Source: JAUVPY01 sp034412795 (GTDB lineage: Bacteria > Chloroflexota > Anaerolineae > 4572-78 > NAK82). Taken from it: a stretch of 64,000 bases of DNA. The notes beneath the pieces were generated by a model, which searched no databases, was not told the DNA's origin, and was given only the letters and a program-made list of their open reading frames with translations. Numbering within the stretch: the stretch's first letter is position 1; each line of letters opens with the position of its first letter. This document shows positions 23,340 through 33,551 of the stretch, in pieces. Where the stretch lies: positions 4,988-68,987 of the forward strand of contig DAOUMD010000209.1 in the NCBI GenBank assembly GCA_034412795.1. The letters run 5' to 3'. A program made the translations under genes and the position numbers.

Positions 23340-24215
23340 ATGTCACACAACTTGACCACCGTTGTTGAATCCGCGACTCAGACGGTCGAGATCAACCGCA
23401 GTCGACCGACGGTCATCATCGGCGAGCGCATCAACCCCACCGGGCGCAAGAAGGTGCTGAAAGCGCTGCAGGAGGGCAACTTCGATATGGTGCGCCAGGA
23501 CGCGACCAGCCAGGTGGAGGCAGGCGCAGTCATCCTGGACGTGAATGCCGGCGTGCCCGGCGCCGACGAACCGGCCTTGTTGGAGCAAGTCATGCGCACG
23601 GTCATGGAGGTGACCGACGTCCCGCTGTGCATCGATACGGCCAATCCAGAAGCGTTGGAGGCGGCCCTGTCGCTGTATGAAGGCAAGGCGCTGGTCAATT
23701 CAGTCAACGGCGAGGGGCGTTCGCTATCGGCGGTGCTGCCGCTGGTCAAGAAGCACGACGCGGCCGTCATTGGCCTGTGCATGGACGACGACGGCATCCC
23801 CGAAACGCCCGAAAAACGGCTGGCGGTGGCGGCCAGGATCATCGAGCGGGCGGGTATGCTGGGCATCCCGCCTGAAAATGTCGTCATCGATCCTTTGGCG
23901 CTGACGATGGGAGCTGACAGCGACGCCGGTCGGGTGGCGCTGGATACGGTCGAGTTGGTGGTGGAGGAATTCGGCGTCAACGTGACCATGGGAGCCAGCA
24001 ACATCTCCTTTGGCATGCCAGACCGCAAGTACATTAACGCAGCTTTCATCGCCATGGCCATCCACGCCGGGTTGACCTGTCCCATCACTAACCCGTTGGT
24101 GACGGAGGTGATCGCAGCCGTGCTGGCTGCCGATCTGACCATGGGGCGTGACGACTATGGCATGCGTTGGATCCAGGCCTACCGCTGGCGACAAAAAGCT
24201 CAGGCTAACTCATAA
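23340..24215 (+). CDS. Methyltetrahydrofolate:corrinoid methyltransferase-like protein
   Basis: A 291-residue pterin-binding TIM barrel of the AcsE/MtvC type, moving a methyl group between methyl-tetrahydrofolate and a corrinoid protein. Signature segments are IIGERINPTGRKK (residues about 25-38), ILDVNAGVPGADE (DVN of the pterin-binding family), PLCIDTANPEALEAAL, NSVNGEGRS and GASNISFGMPDRKYIN. The length fits the stand-alone family. Control by a cobalamin riboswitch supports a corrinoid partner, which is absent from the window. With fhs and fchA at 54-56 kb it points to a tetrahydrofolate one-carbon pathway. Confidence 0.9.
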   Translation: MSHNLTTVVESATQTVEINRSRPTVIIGERINPTGRKKVLKALQEGNFDMVRQDATSQVEAGAVILDVNAGVPGADEPALLEQVMRTVMEVTDVPLCIDTANPEALEAALSLYEGKALVNSVNGEGRSLSAVLPLVKKHDAAVIGLCMDDDGIPETPEKRLAVAARIIERAGMLGIPPENVVIDPLALTMGADSDAGRVALDTVELVVEEFGVNVTMGASNISFGMPDRKYINAAFIAMAIHAGLTCPITNPLVTEVIAAVLAADLTMGRDDYGMRWIQAYRWRQKAQANS

Positions 24216-24237
24216 CCCACGCTCGAAAGGGAGCGAG

Positions 24238-24963
24238 ATGAATCTCACGGATGCGGATAAGGCCTGTTTTCAGATCAGAGAGAAGATCATCAAGGTCGAG
24301 ATGCCCCCGGGTTCCATCATCTACGAGACTCGGTTGATGGAAGAACTGGGGCTGGGACGAACGCCCATCCGTGAGGCACTCAAACAGCTTAAATTGGAAC
24401 ACCTGGTGGTCGTCGTGCCGCGCCGGGGCATGTTTGTGGCCGACGTAGCCATCACCGACCTGCAACAAATCTACGAGGTTAGGGTCGAGTTGGAGGCTGT
24501 GTGCGCCTGGCTTGCAGCTCAGCGTATCACTGCGAAGCAATTGGGTGAACTGAAACGTCTCGTGGCCGGGTATCGGCCAGTGGACAAACGTGATATAGGA
24601 CAGATTCTGTCCCTCGACCGTCGTTTTCACCTCCTGTTAGCCGAGGCTACCGGCAACAAGTTCCTGCGTCGCGAATTTGAAATGTATTACAATCTTTACC
24701 TGCGCATCTGGTATCTGGCTCTCGACCGGATTCACCCTGGTGACATAGACACCGGTGCTTACGCCGGCCTGATAACTGCTATTGAGGCGCGGGATGCGCG
24801 TCAAATCAGAGACGTGACAGGCAATTACGTTCGACATCTTCATGATGTGATCAGTAGACGCCTTTTTGGGTATATTTCTGGTACTCCATCGTCCCTGCTG
24901 CGGCCTGTTCAGGAACTCCACCACCAGTTGGGCATTACCACGCAGAGTTCTGAGGGGTTTTAA
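24238..24963 (+). CDS. GntR-family regulator with FCD domain
   Basis: A 241-residue FadR-type regulator. An N-terminal winged helix (residues about 5-70, including ETRLMEELGLGRTPIREALKQL and the wing VVVVPRRGMFVADV) is followed by an all-helical FCD ligand domain (about 80-220) with metal-binding candidates in the DRRFHLLLAEATGN region and downstream His residues. The ATG chosen has AAGGGAG upstream and starts 22 bases after the methyltransferase stop. It may sense a carboxylate linked to the upstream pathway. Confidence 0.85.
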   Translation: MNLTDADKACFQIREKIIKVEMPPGSIIYETRLMEELGLGRTPIREALKQLKLEHLVVVVPRRGMFVADVAITDLQQIYEVRVELEAVCAWLAAQRITAKQLGELKRLVAGYRPVDKRDIGQILSLDRRFHLLLAEATGNKFLRREFEMYYNLYLRIWYLALDRIHPGDIDTGAYAGLITAIEARDARQIRDVTGNYVRHLHDVISRRLFGYISGTPSSLLRPVQELHHQLGITTQSSEGF

Positions 24964-25005
24964 GTCTGAGTCTTCAATCTGCCATTGGTTAACAGCCTCC
25001 ATTCG

Positions 25006-25977
25006 CTAACTGCGCGGCTTCTCCTGGGTTCCCCTTCCGCGGCTAACCTTAGACAGCCATAAACGCAAGCGAGTAAGTCCCAGCGCAATGAGTGCCACGG
25101 CTATCCAGACACCAATCTGGAACAGGGCACTGCGTGCGAAGTAGTTGTCGGCGTCGGGGATGTAGGCAAAGTAGTCAGGGTCGGTCCAACTGCCATAATC
25201 TTTGCACCAGCAAAGGTGATGGTAGAGGGGTAAAAACAAATAGACAATATCCAGGCCTGCAATGAACCAGGCCAGCGCACTGGGTATTGCTGCGCGCCGC
25301 CAAAAATAGTAAAAGGCGGTCATGATGATCAGCAGCACGATACCGACCGTGACCACTGCGAGATGTCGGTAGATGACGCCGGTGTTTCCCCGTGCCAGCC
25401 AGCGTGGATAGTATTCGAATCTGACCAGCGAACTGAGTAGACACGCCAACGCGAACCCATCTATCATCAGCAAGATGTACGCCAGCGGGCGTTTGGCCGC
25501 AACTTGGCCCAACATCACGGCTAATGCCAACCCGATCAACGTCACAGCGGTGACTTGGGCAGCGTTGCTAAGGGGCAGAACCGGATCGTTGACCGTCATC
25601 ACGATAGCCGAGATGGCGATTAGTAAGGGGATAGCACATAGTATCCACAAGCGCCACCATGCTGGTGCACGGAACGTCTTAACCACCCGTCCTAAAACGA
25701 AATTGACTGCTATGTACGGAACCATCACCGCCCCACTGGCGACCAGTCCCGACATCCAGTAGCGACTGGCGGTAACCCAACCAAAGGGTGTCGTATCAAA
25801 TCCTGCCCCCATGTTGTGAAAATAGAGGAAAATGAAGTAGCGGTCCAGCACGGCGAACCAGGTATAGAACAGGTACATCACGAGTGCGACGATGGGTACC
25901 GCAAAGAGCAGTTCCATTTGCCATGCCTTGAGGCCGGCCAAATCCGCCGAATCAGTTTTCCAACGTAAAGTTGCCAT
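25006..25977 (-). CDS. Polytopic membrane protein, unknown function
   Basis: A 323-residue protein with about nine hydrophobic helices and a conserved-looking extracytoplasmic loop rich in Tyr, Asp and Trp (HHLCWCKDYGSWTDPDYF, about 260-280). The N-terminal 18 residues are cytosolic, and the C-terminus is basic (SKVSRGRGTQEKPR). No family motif is recognised. It is convergent with the GntR gene and not obviously in an operon. Confidence 0.6.
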   Translation of the reverse strand: MATLRWKTDSADLAGLKAWQMELLFAVPIVALVMYLFYTWFAVLDRYFIFLYFHNMGAGFDTTPFGWVTASRYWMSGLVASGAVMVPYIAVNFVLGRVVKTFRAPAWWRLWILCAIPLLIAISAIVMTVNDPVLPLSNAAQVTAVTLIGLALAVMLGQVAAKRPLAYILLMIDGFALACLLSSLVRFEYYPRWLARGNTGVIYRHLAVVTVGIVLLIIMTAFYYFWRRAAIPSALAWFIAGLDIVYLFLPLYHHLCWCKDYGSWTDPDYFAYIPDADNYFARSALFQIGVWIAVALIALGLTRLRLWLSKVSRGRGTQEKPRS

Positions 25978-26274
25978 CTTATCCCATCTTATCCCTAAGG
26001 GCGTGTTAAATAAATCCTCAATGTCGATGCGATATTCCCATCAAAACATACACTGAAACCGAGAAAACATCAACTCCGACCGCGGTGCCGGCCGTGAGCG
26101 CCATCCCACGGCGGGCGACTGATCATCAATTCCTTCGGCAGGCTCAGGACAAGGCCGGAAGCGAGGAGGGAAAGGCGGTAAGTGCCGAGCCAGTAGCGTG
26201 CAGCTTTTGCCAGAGGAATGCTGACAATCGCGCCGTTTATCCTCCGGGCGAAGCCCGGTCAGCACCACGCGGGG
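25978..26274. other. Repeat-rich intergenic boundary
   Basis: About 300 bases without a gene. The 20-base string beginning AAAACATCAACTCCGACCGC near 26063 recurs near 37139, and the two copies bracket 26-37 kb. A further mosaic string (TTCGGCAGGCTCAGGAC) lies at 26133. It looks like the left edge of an accessory region. Confidence 0.5.
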
Positions 26275-28074
26275 TTAGCCCGCCGCATTCCTTTCCCACA
26301 TTTCATCGTTCCAGCGTTTTATGAACTTTAATGTCAGGCCGGAGAGAGTGACGCTAAACAGAAACGAGCTAACTGATAACAGACCGAGGGAATAATTGTA
26401 GAGCGGCGTGCCAATTTTCGGAGTGGAAGCAAACGTATTGAATGCCGCGATCAGGAGTAACCCGAATACCATTGGTACCCAACTGGCGAATGTTATGACA
26501 GATAACGCGACCACTTTACCGATCCGCGAACGGGCCTGAAAAAACATAAGGGCACCACATGTCGCCAAAACAAAGGTTGCGGTCACACTGAGTGGGCTAA
26601 ACACAACGTCTTTTGAGATGATGGTCACGTGATCTAACCGAACGAGCACATAGACGCCCTGAAGAACAGTCACACCGATCCCCACGACTATTGCAAGTTG
26701 AGTTCTCCTCCAACTGAAACGCTTCCTAAACATCTGCCATCCCACCCATAAGAGGGGAATGACGGCAAATCCTATGGTGATGACATCTCCACTCGACTGC
26801 TGGCTGAACACAAACGTGTGATCCAGCGAATCTAACAGGATGTCTACCGGGAACCAGTACCAGGGAGCTTGATGGCGCATCTGAAGCGTCAGATCCCCTC
26901 CTTCGTGAAGCAGCAGAATGAATTTGTCATTCTGGATATTTACCATCTGAAGTCGGCTGTTGTAAAAAGGATCCTGCTCGGCAGCGGCTGTAACACCAGG
27001 CACTTTCACGAAACGATAGGCCGCTCCGTCGGAGATGCGAATGGGGATGACGCCTGAAGGAACGTCCTGAAATGTCAGGATACGTTCCTTCCCTGCCTGA
27101 TGATCGTCCACCAAATGATATGGGGGATATGTTTGGAGAGCTATCCGCGGATCGCCCAAGAGAAATTGGTAAGGGAAGTGTGCGAATCCTTGCAGGGTTC
27201 CGCGATTCTGCACCTGGATTACGTGACCTATGGGGAAGTCCTGCCAGGTATAACGGTAAGGAAGCCCATCGAATTCTCCAATTAAGTACCCTTCATTGGG
27301 GCTAAACGCAAATCCTGAGTAGGCGGCTGCTCCTTGATCAACAAATCGGAGGGCGATAGAATCTTCTCGCCAGGGACGGAAGGTCTGGCAGCTTGCAGTC
27401 CCCACAACAATTGAGTCGAGAGAAGGGACATCCCCAGATCTGATTTCCACGCTCTCATCAAGACGCAAAAACCTGCTTCCTCCATGCCCGGTAAATGTCA
27501 GGTAATCCGCGGTCTGGAGTGTCTTGATAAGCCTGGATTTGGTTAATGGGTATGTCCCGATTTGATCAGGAGCAAATTCAACGATTCGTCCTTCGTAGAT
27601 ATGTGCAGAGGGGTTGGGGGCATTGGCAGCAAAGAATTCCTGTGACCGGACCTGAGCGCGTCGCTTCCAGAGATCCCGCGCTTGTTCGAGGCTAGAGCCG
27701 GTGATGAGCCCTGCGGAAATCACCGTTGAGTGTTCCTTCATAGCCAAGCCAAACGCGATTATCACATCCTCTGAGAGGTAGCCTGGTGACGACGAGACCC
27801 AGAGCAAGAAGACAGGGTGGTAAGCGAGGGCATCCGTCAGGTGGTGAGCAATCGGAGCATGTTCGATCTCGGCGATTTCTTCTGCCAACGGATAATAGGC
27901 ATCCTCTGAATCAGCCAAAACCACTAATTCATATTGAGATTGAGAAGGTGATGGGGAACCAGGTGTATCCAGGCTGTGATTCGTGAGAAATCCAAGAAAA
28001 ATCATTCCCAGCAAGGCAACGTTAACAGATACTTTATGCCGTTTGTTGAGCATAGTAGCAAATATCCTTCTCAT
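26275..28074 (-). CDS. Clan-CD (C25/gingipain-like) peptidase-like membrane protein
   Basis: A 599-residue protein. A single hydrophobic segment near the N-terminus (about residues 18-36) precedes a large extracytoplasmic domain with the clan-CD dyad pattern: His197 in TFTGHGGSRF and Cys229 in VGTASCQTF, each at the end of a hydrophobic strand, 32 residues apart. A beta-rich domain follows (about 300-430), then about five C-terminal helices (about 445-580). It resembles C25 peptidases but is fused to a membrane bundle. It starts 6 bases after the WD40/LVIVD giant and is almost certainly co-expressed with it. Activity is inferred only. Confidence 0.7.
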   Translation of the reverse strand: MRRIFATMLNKRHKVSVNVALLGMIFLGFLTNHSLDTPGSPSPSQSQYELVVLADSEDAYYPLAEEIAEIEHAPIAHHLTDALAYHPVFLLWVSSSPGYLSEDVIIAFGLAMKEHSTVISAGLITGSSLEQARDLWKRRAQVRSQEFFAANAPNPSAHIYEGRIVEFAPDQIGTYPLTKSRLIKTLQTADYLTFTGHGGSRFLRLDESVEIRSGDVPSLDSIVVGTASCQTFRPWREDSIALRFVDQGAAAYSGFAFSPNEGYLIGEFDGLPYRYTWQDFPIGHVIQVQNRGTLQGFAHFPYQFLLGDPRIALQTYPPYHLVDDHQAGKERILTFQDVPSGVIPIRISDGAAYRFVKVPGVTAAAEQDPFYNSRLQMVNIQNDKFILLLHEGGDLTLQMRHQAPWYWFPVDILLDSLDHTFVFSQQSSGDVITIGFAVIPLLWVGWQMFRKRFSWRRTQLAIVVGIGVTVLQGVYVLVRLDHVTIISKDVVFSPLSVTATFVLATCGALMFFQARSRIGKVVALSVITFASWVPMVFGLLLIAAFNTFASTPKIGTPLYNYSLGLLSVSSFLFSVTLSGLTLKFIKRWNDEMWERNAAG

Positions 28075-28080
28075 AAACGT

Positions 28081-31000
28081 TCATTTCCCACCATCCCCGG
28101 CATAACGCAATACGTACAGCCCGCCCAGGTCGCTGGCAACGTACACGTGCCCTTCGTCGTCGACTGCCACGTCCATTATGTTCCTCGATGCGCCGAAGGA
28201 GTCGACCTCTGTCGGACTATCTACGCCTGTACCGTCCAGCACCCGCAGGCCGGAGCTTTTTGCAGCCAGGAAGGTATACCCGTCGTAAGTGGCGGCCGCA
28301 GGCTCGCCCCAGGATTCGTACTTTGACCTGTAGTTGAAACCGACATTCACGTCGACGGGCTCGGCGGGGTCGGATACGTCCAAGACGTGCCAGCTTGCCT
28401 CAGAGCCGGTGGCATAAGCACAATTTTCAAGGACGTAGGCGTAATCGTCCGCCACAGCGATTTCCCTGGAGAAGGACAGGATTGGATCGTGCTCCGATAT
28501 TTCGTAGACGCTCACCTCTTCCAGCGTGGCGGCATCCAATACGCTCATGCGCTCCTCTTCGTCGGAGAGGAGGTACAGGTAGCCGTCTGCAAGAGCAAAG
28601 TCGGCGGCCTCATAAGCGGCGACCTGTTTGGGGGCCGCCGGGTCGGAAATGTCCAGGACGTGAAACGGGTTGTCGGCGCGGATGGCGGTCCCGCCGACCA
28701 CAAAGGCGTAGTCGCCCGCCACTTGGACCCGGTGCCACTCACCCTCGTAAACGCCGACCTGGACCGGTGCGGCAGGATCCGACACGTCCAGCACGTGCAG
28801 GTCGCCATGACAGGCCAGGTAATACTCCTCCTGCTCGCAGAGGCCGAGAATAACGTAAGCGTAGCCGCCATCCACCGTCACGTCCAGCGCACCTGCGCCT
28901 GGCTCGCCGTAGAAGCTCACCTCGACGGGGATGGGCGGACTGGCTGCCAGGTCGAGAACCCGCAGTCCGTTGTATCTGTCGGCGGCGTAGGCGTAACCTT
29001 CGGCCAGCGCCAGCCCCATAACAGAGGCGGGCGCGCCGTAGACGCCTGCTTTCTCCGGCGCGGCGGGGTCGGATATGTCTACGATTTGCAGGCCCGCCGA
29101 ACCGGCGGCCAGGTACACGTAACTCCCTTTCTCCGCCGCGCCGTCGACTTCCCGATTGCCGGGCGCACTGTAGATGCCTGCCTGCGAGGGCGACGATGGA
29201 ATCGCCAGGTCGAGGATATACACGTCATCCTTTTCGGTGGCGACGTAGAGATAGCCGCCCGCCCGGGACACGTCGACGATGGAATGGGGGACGTCGTAAG
29301 TACCCACCTCGACGACGAGTTCGGGATTGGAAATGTCCACCACTCTTACCTGCTTATCATCGTAGGTGTAAGCATAGTCTCCCCATACGAGCACCTCGTA
29401 CCCCGTTTTCTCGTATGTGTCGACCTCGACCGGCGCGGCGGGGTCGGATACGTCCAGCACGCGCATCTCGCCCGGCAGGAAGACGTAAACGTGGTCGCCC
29501 AGCACCGTCACGTCGTTGATTCTGTCGCCGGTGGCGTATCTACCCCCCTCGAACGACCTGCCGTAGACGCTTACCTCAACCGGGGACGCGGGGTCGGAAA
29601 TATCGACGATGCGTAGCCTGTCCGCACAGCGATCCATGCAGGAATGCCAGACGACGTAGGCATAGTCCCCCGCGAGTTTCAAAGCCTGTACGCTTCCACC
29701 GGGCCGGTAAGCACCTACCTCGACCGGTGCGGCCGGGTCGGACACATCCAGGATGCGTATGCCGGACAGGTTGGTGACCAGGTAGGCGTGGTCGCCGGCC
29801 ACCTGCACGCTCTCGACCTGACCCAGCGTGCCCTCGTCGGTCTTGTAGGAGCCGACCTCGACCGGGTGGAGGGCGTCCGACACGTCGAGGATGCGCAGAC
29901 CTTCCATACCGGCGGCGAGGTAGGCATAGTCGCCCCTTACAAATACGTCCCGCGCGTCGAGGCCGGCGTGCCCCACCCGCTCGATAGAGGTGGTGTAAGA
30001 GACGGCAGTCACCAGTTGCAGGCTGGTGGCGGGGGTATGCCCGCTCGTTACGAGCAGGGAAACCAGCCCGAACTCGTCACTGGTGGCATAGTTGGGGATG
30101 CTCACATCTATCGGCTTTTGCACGCTGTCGCCCGGCCCGATCACTCCGACGCTGCCTGAGTAGTCGAAGGTATCGGAGCCGTAGTATAGCCCCCGCAGGG
30201 AGAACTTGTGGTAGGTGCCGGTCTTGGCCCAGATGCTGTAGCTGCCGGTGACGTTGCCGGTGTTCGTCACGCTCAGCGTGTGTGAGACGGTTTCGCCCGG
30301 ACGTCCCATCACCACTCTATCCACATCCGCAACAAAAGAGCGTACAACCTCGGCCGGCTGCGACGCGGCTGCCGGCTGTGGGGTCGGGGTGACATCCGGC
30401 GTCGGGGTGGCAGTGGGTGCCGGCGTTTTCGCGCCGGGCGTGGGCGTCATGGCGGAAGATTCCCGGCACCCCTCTATGTGCAGGTTGACAACTTTACCTT
30501 TCTCTATCTTCTCGATGATCTCTTTACGCTGCGCGGCAACCACGGAGTACCGCTCGCTCCCCTCCCACGCTTCCACAACGGCTTTCAGGTCTACCAGCGC
30601 TCCCTCGTAGTCGCCCGTCAGAGCGCGGGCTATGCCCCTTTTATCCAGGGTGGAGGTTTCATTGGGGGCCAGTTCCACGGCGTGCTCGCAGGCGGGCAGC
30701 ACGATTTCGGCAAACCCCTCCTGCATCCCATGCCAGCATATCCTATTTACCTCGTCCAGATCCTCACGGTACAACCGGAGCGCGATCGACGCGGCAGCCA
30801 CGTAGCGCGCGGAGGCGACGTCCGGGTCGTCCATACACAGCCGTTCTTCTATCTGATCGATCGTGTCCCAAAGAGAGGAGAGGGGGATGGGCAGTCCGGG
30901 GCAGGTTTCCGAGTATGGCTCGTCGCCCATGTACTGCTGCCACTCGCTCAAGGTCAGGTTTCTGTCGAGCCGGGAGCAGGCTTCGGCTGCCAGGTCGTCC

Positions 31001-33519
31001 GCCTGCCACGCCGTCACCTCCAGCTCGCCGCCGCCCACGTCGTTCGCGATCGCCAGCAGTCGCCCGTCGGGACTCAGGGCCATATCCCACGTGTGCAGCG
31101 CGTGCCCGATGCGGGCAACCTCCCGATCACCCGTGGATGCATCCCACACCCGTACCGTGCCGTAGTCACGTTTGGTGAGCAGCCGCCTCCCATCGGGGCT
31201 GAAGAGAACCAGGTCTGCCCCGGTGGGCATCCACGCGATTTCCCCCCAGGTTTCGGTATCCCACACGCGGGTCATGGTGCTGTTGCTCCCGGTGGCGAGC
31301 TTTCGACCATCCAGGCTGAAGGCCACCGCCGACACGACCTCGTCCCGGTCGTTGTGCTTCATGTGGACGACTTCCTGCCAGGTTTCGGTATCCCACACGC
31401 GGGCCATGTCGTCGCTGCCGGCGCTGGCCAGCAGCGACCCATCCGGGCTGAAGGCTATGTCCTTGGCGCCCGGATGCCCCAGCACGACGATCTCTTGCCA
31501 ATCCGGTGCTTCCAGTATCTTCACCTCGCCGGAACCGGCAGAGGCAAGCCGCTTGCCGTTGGGGCTGAAGTCCACGTCCCACACCACGTCCCTATGCGTC
31601 GTGCGGGCCACCTCTAATCCCGTGGCCACGTCCCACAGCCGCGCTGTGTGGTCGCCGCTCGACGTCGCCAGCAGCGTCCCGTCCGGACTGAAGGTCACGT
31701 CCGTCGTCCAGGAGCCGTACTGCGCCACGTGCCTCACCCGAATAAGTTCCTCCCCGGTGGCCAGGTCCCACACGCTGGCCGTGCCGTCTAAGGCTGCGGA
31801 AGCCAGTCGGCTGCCATCCGGGCTCAGGGCGATGGCCCTGATTTCGCGCTCGTGTTTCATCGGCGCGGGGGTGATTTCCTCCCACCTGGCCACATCCCAC
31901 ACCTGCAACGAGCCGTCGTAGTTACCCGAAGCCAGGATGCGCCCATCCGCGCTGAAGGCGACAGCTTTGACGTCGTTTTCGCGCCCGGAGCGCAGTACCT
32001 CCGGCCCGCCGGGCGATAAATCCCACACGTATATGACTTTGCCGCTCCAGTGTTGGGTCGCCAGCCGGCTGCCATCGGGGCTGAAGGCCACGTACTCCAC
32101 CTGTTTGGGGTGCTCCATACGGGCCATCTCCTGCCCCGTCGCCACGTCCCATATCCGCGCTGGGCTCTCCGAGAGGGCATGCCCGCTGCCGGTGGCCAGG
32201 CTGGTGCCGTCCGGGGAGAAGTCGATGGAGACGACCTCGTTCTTATGTACCAACTGCATGCGTTCGTGCCCGGTGGCCACCTCCCAGATGCGGGCGGTAT
32301 TGTCCTCGCTAGCGGTAGCCAGCAGCCTGGAGTCAGGGCTGAAGGCGACGTCGTTCACCACGTCCATGTGCATCACTTGTATCACCTGCCGGCCGGTGTT
32401 CACCTCCCATACCTGCGCCGTGTTGCCGCTGGCGGTTGCCAGCCACTTGCCGTAGGGGCTGAAGGCCATCGCCCCGACGCTGCGGTCGTGTTTCAACCGG
32501 GCGACCTGCTCACCCGTCTCTGCGTCCCATATCCATACGATGCTCCCCTCGCTCTCGGCCGTGGCAATCCATGTACCGTAGGGACTGAACGCCATATAAC
32601 GCACGGAGTTGCCATGCTCCAGCCGCGCGATTTGCTCCCCGGTGGGCATGTCCCAGATGTAGGCCGTCTCGCCGCTCGTCGTCGCCAGCCGCTTGCCCTC
32701 GGGGCCGAAGGTCACGCCGCTCACTCCGTCGGCGTCGTGCTCCAGCCGGGCGACTTGCTTCCAGGTGCCCGTCTCCCACAATCGCGCCGTCCCATCGGAA
32801 GCCGTCGTCGCGATCAGTCTGCCTTCGGGGTCGAAGGCGACGCTGTTCACCACGTCGTCGTGCTCCAGCAGCGCGATTTCCTCGCCCGTCGACAGGTCCC
32901 ACACACTCACCGACTGGTTGTAGGCGTAGGGTGCGGCAATCCACCGGCCGCCAGGGTCGAAGGTTATCTGCTTGAGGCTGGCATAGCCGTCTTTTATAAG
33001 CTGAAACTCCAGGCGGGGCATGATGGAGAGCGCGTTCCGCAGCGCGCGATCGCCCTCCACAGTGGGGTACTGCCTGACCGATTCTATCGCCAGGAGTGTT
33101 GCGAGCGAGAGAGACACCCCTCCCCCCTCGCGGATTGCAAGCTCCGATTCGGCTGCCAACTGCCGGGCAAAGGCAATCCGCGCCTGTTGTTCGGCATGCC
33201 CGGCGTCGCTCTCGGCCAGGGCGGTCGCCTGCTGTGCGATAGTAGTTGCCTGTTGTGCAATGACGTTCGTGTCTTTGGCCTGCGCGGTTACGACTTTTTC
33301 GGCAGATGCCGACCCTTCCCGGTCGATGGCCGCTCCGCTCCGCTCCGATTCACCGGGCGTGTGCGTTGCGGTGGCAGGCTCCTTCGCGGCAACTACCGCG
33401 CCTCGTTTCGCTTCGCGCCGGTGGTATCCCCCCATCACGGCCAGCATCACGGCTATCACCACCACAACCCATAATCCCCCCCTTAGACGACGTAACCCCC
33501 GCTCTCTATTCTCTGTCAT
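28081..33519 (-). CDS. Giant membrane-anchored WD40 / LVIVD double-propeller protein
   Basis: An 1812-residue protein. One transmembrane anchor (about residues 17-28) and a coiled Ala/Gln-rich stretch precede the ARQLAAES...LLAIESVRQYPT module known from STAND-WD40 proteins. About 16 WD40 blades follow (about 170-890, each with a VAFSPDG-type turn), then the ACSRLDRNLTLSEWQQYMG...TCPG closing module and a TPR-like segment (about 930-1040). A Thr/Pro spacer and a CARDB-like beta domain (about 1085-1190) lead to 14 LVIVD repeats (about 1195-1812, GDYAYLA...LRILDVSDPAAPVEVG). No NTPase or effector domain is present. The next gene encodes a clan-CD peptidase-like protein. Confidence 0.85.
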   Translation of the reverse strand: MTENRERGLRRLRGGLWVVVVIAVMLAVMGGYHRREAKRGAVVAAKEPATATHTPGESERSGAAIDREGSASAEKVVTAQAKDTNVIAQQATTIAQQATALAESDAGHAEQQARIAFARQLAAESELAIREGGGVSLSLATLLAIESVRQYPTVEGDRALRNALSIMPRLEFQLIKDGYASLKQITFDPGGRWIAAPYAYNQSVSVWDLSTGEEIALLEHDDVVNSVAFDPEGRLIATTASDGTARLWETGTWKQVARLEHDADGVSGVTFGPEGKRLATTSGETAYIWDMPTGEQIARLEHGNSVRYMAFSPYGTWIATAESEGSIVWIWDAETGEQVARLKHDRSVGAMAFSPYGKWLATASGNTAQVWEVNTGRQVIQVMHMDVVNDVAFSPDSRLLATASEDNTARIWEVATGHERMQLVHKNEVVSIDFSPDGTSLATGSGHALSESPARIWDVATGQEMARMEHPKQVEYVAFSPDGSRLATQHWSGKVIYVWDLSPGGPEVLRSGRENDVKAVAFSADGRILASGNYDGSLQVWDVARWEEITPAPMKHEREIRAIALSPDGSRLASAALDGTASVWDLATGEELIRVRHVAQYGSWTTDVTFSPDGTLLATSSGDHTARLWDVATGLEVARTTHRDVVWDVDFSPNGKRLASAGSGEVKILEAPDWQEIVVLGHPGAKDIAFSPDGSLLASAGSDDMARVWDTETWQEVVHMKHNDRDEVVSAVAFSLDGRKLATGSNSTMTRVWDTETWGEIAWMPTGADLVLFSPDGRRLLTKRDYGTVRVWDASTGDREVARIGHALHTWDMALSPDGRLLAIANDVGGGELEVTAWQADDLAAEACSRLDRNLTLSEWQQYMGDEPYSETCPGLPIPLSSLWDTIDQIEERLCMDDPDVASARYVAAASIALRLYREDLDEVNRICWHGMQEGFAEIVLPACEHAVELAPNETSTLDKRGIARALTGDYEGALVDLKAVVEAWEGSERYSVVAAQRKEIIEKIEKGKVVNLHIEGCRESSAMTPTPGAKTPAPTATPTPDVTPTPQPAAASQPAEVVRSFVADVDRVVMGRPGETVSHTLSVTNTGNVTGSYSIWAKTGTYHKFSLRGLYYGSDTFDYSGSVGVIGPGDSVQKPIDVSIPNYATSDEFGLVSLLVTSGHTPATSLQLVTAVSYTTSIERVGHAGLDARDVFVRGDYAYLAAGMEGLRILDVSDALHPVEVGSYKTDEGTLGQVESVQVAGDHAYLVTNLSGIRILDVSDPAAPVEVGAYRPGGSVQALKLAGDYAYVVWHSCMDRCADRLRIVDISDPASPVEVSVYGRSFEGGRYATGDRINDVTVLGDHVYVFLPGEMRVLDVSDPAAPVEVDTYEKTGYEVLVWGDYAYTYDDKQVRVVDISNPELVVEVGTYDVPHSIVDVSRAGGYLYVATEKDDVYILDLAIPSSPSQAGIYSAPGNREVDGAAEKGSYVYLAAGSAGLQIVDISDPAAPEKAGVYGAPASVMGLALAEGYAYAADRYNGLRVLDLAASPPIPVEVSFYGEPGAGALDVTVDGGYAYVILGLCEQEEYYLACHGDLHVLDVSDPAAPVQVGVYEGEWHRVQVAGDYAFVVGGTAIRADNPFHVLDISDPAAPKQVAAYEAADFALADGYLYLLSDEEERMSVLDAATLEEVSVYEISEHDPILSFSREIAVADDYAYVLENCAYATGSEASWHVLDVSDPAEPVDVNVGFNYRSKYESWGEPAAATYDGYTFLAAKSSGLRVLDGTGVDSPTEVDSFGASRNIMDVAVDDEGHVYVASDLGGLYVLRYAGDGGK

Positions 33520-33551
33520 AATGAAATCCTCGATCAGGCGGTCGGCTTCAG

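Noticed and set aside
32050..33474. Long plus-strand open frame of 474 codons opposite the WD40 giant (also 28387-29616)
   Set aside because: They are antisense to a clearly coding WD40/LVIVD gene; the open frames arise from its codon bias and their translations lack domain structure.
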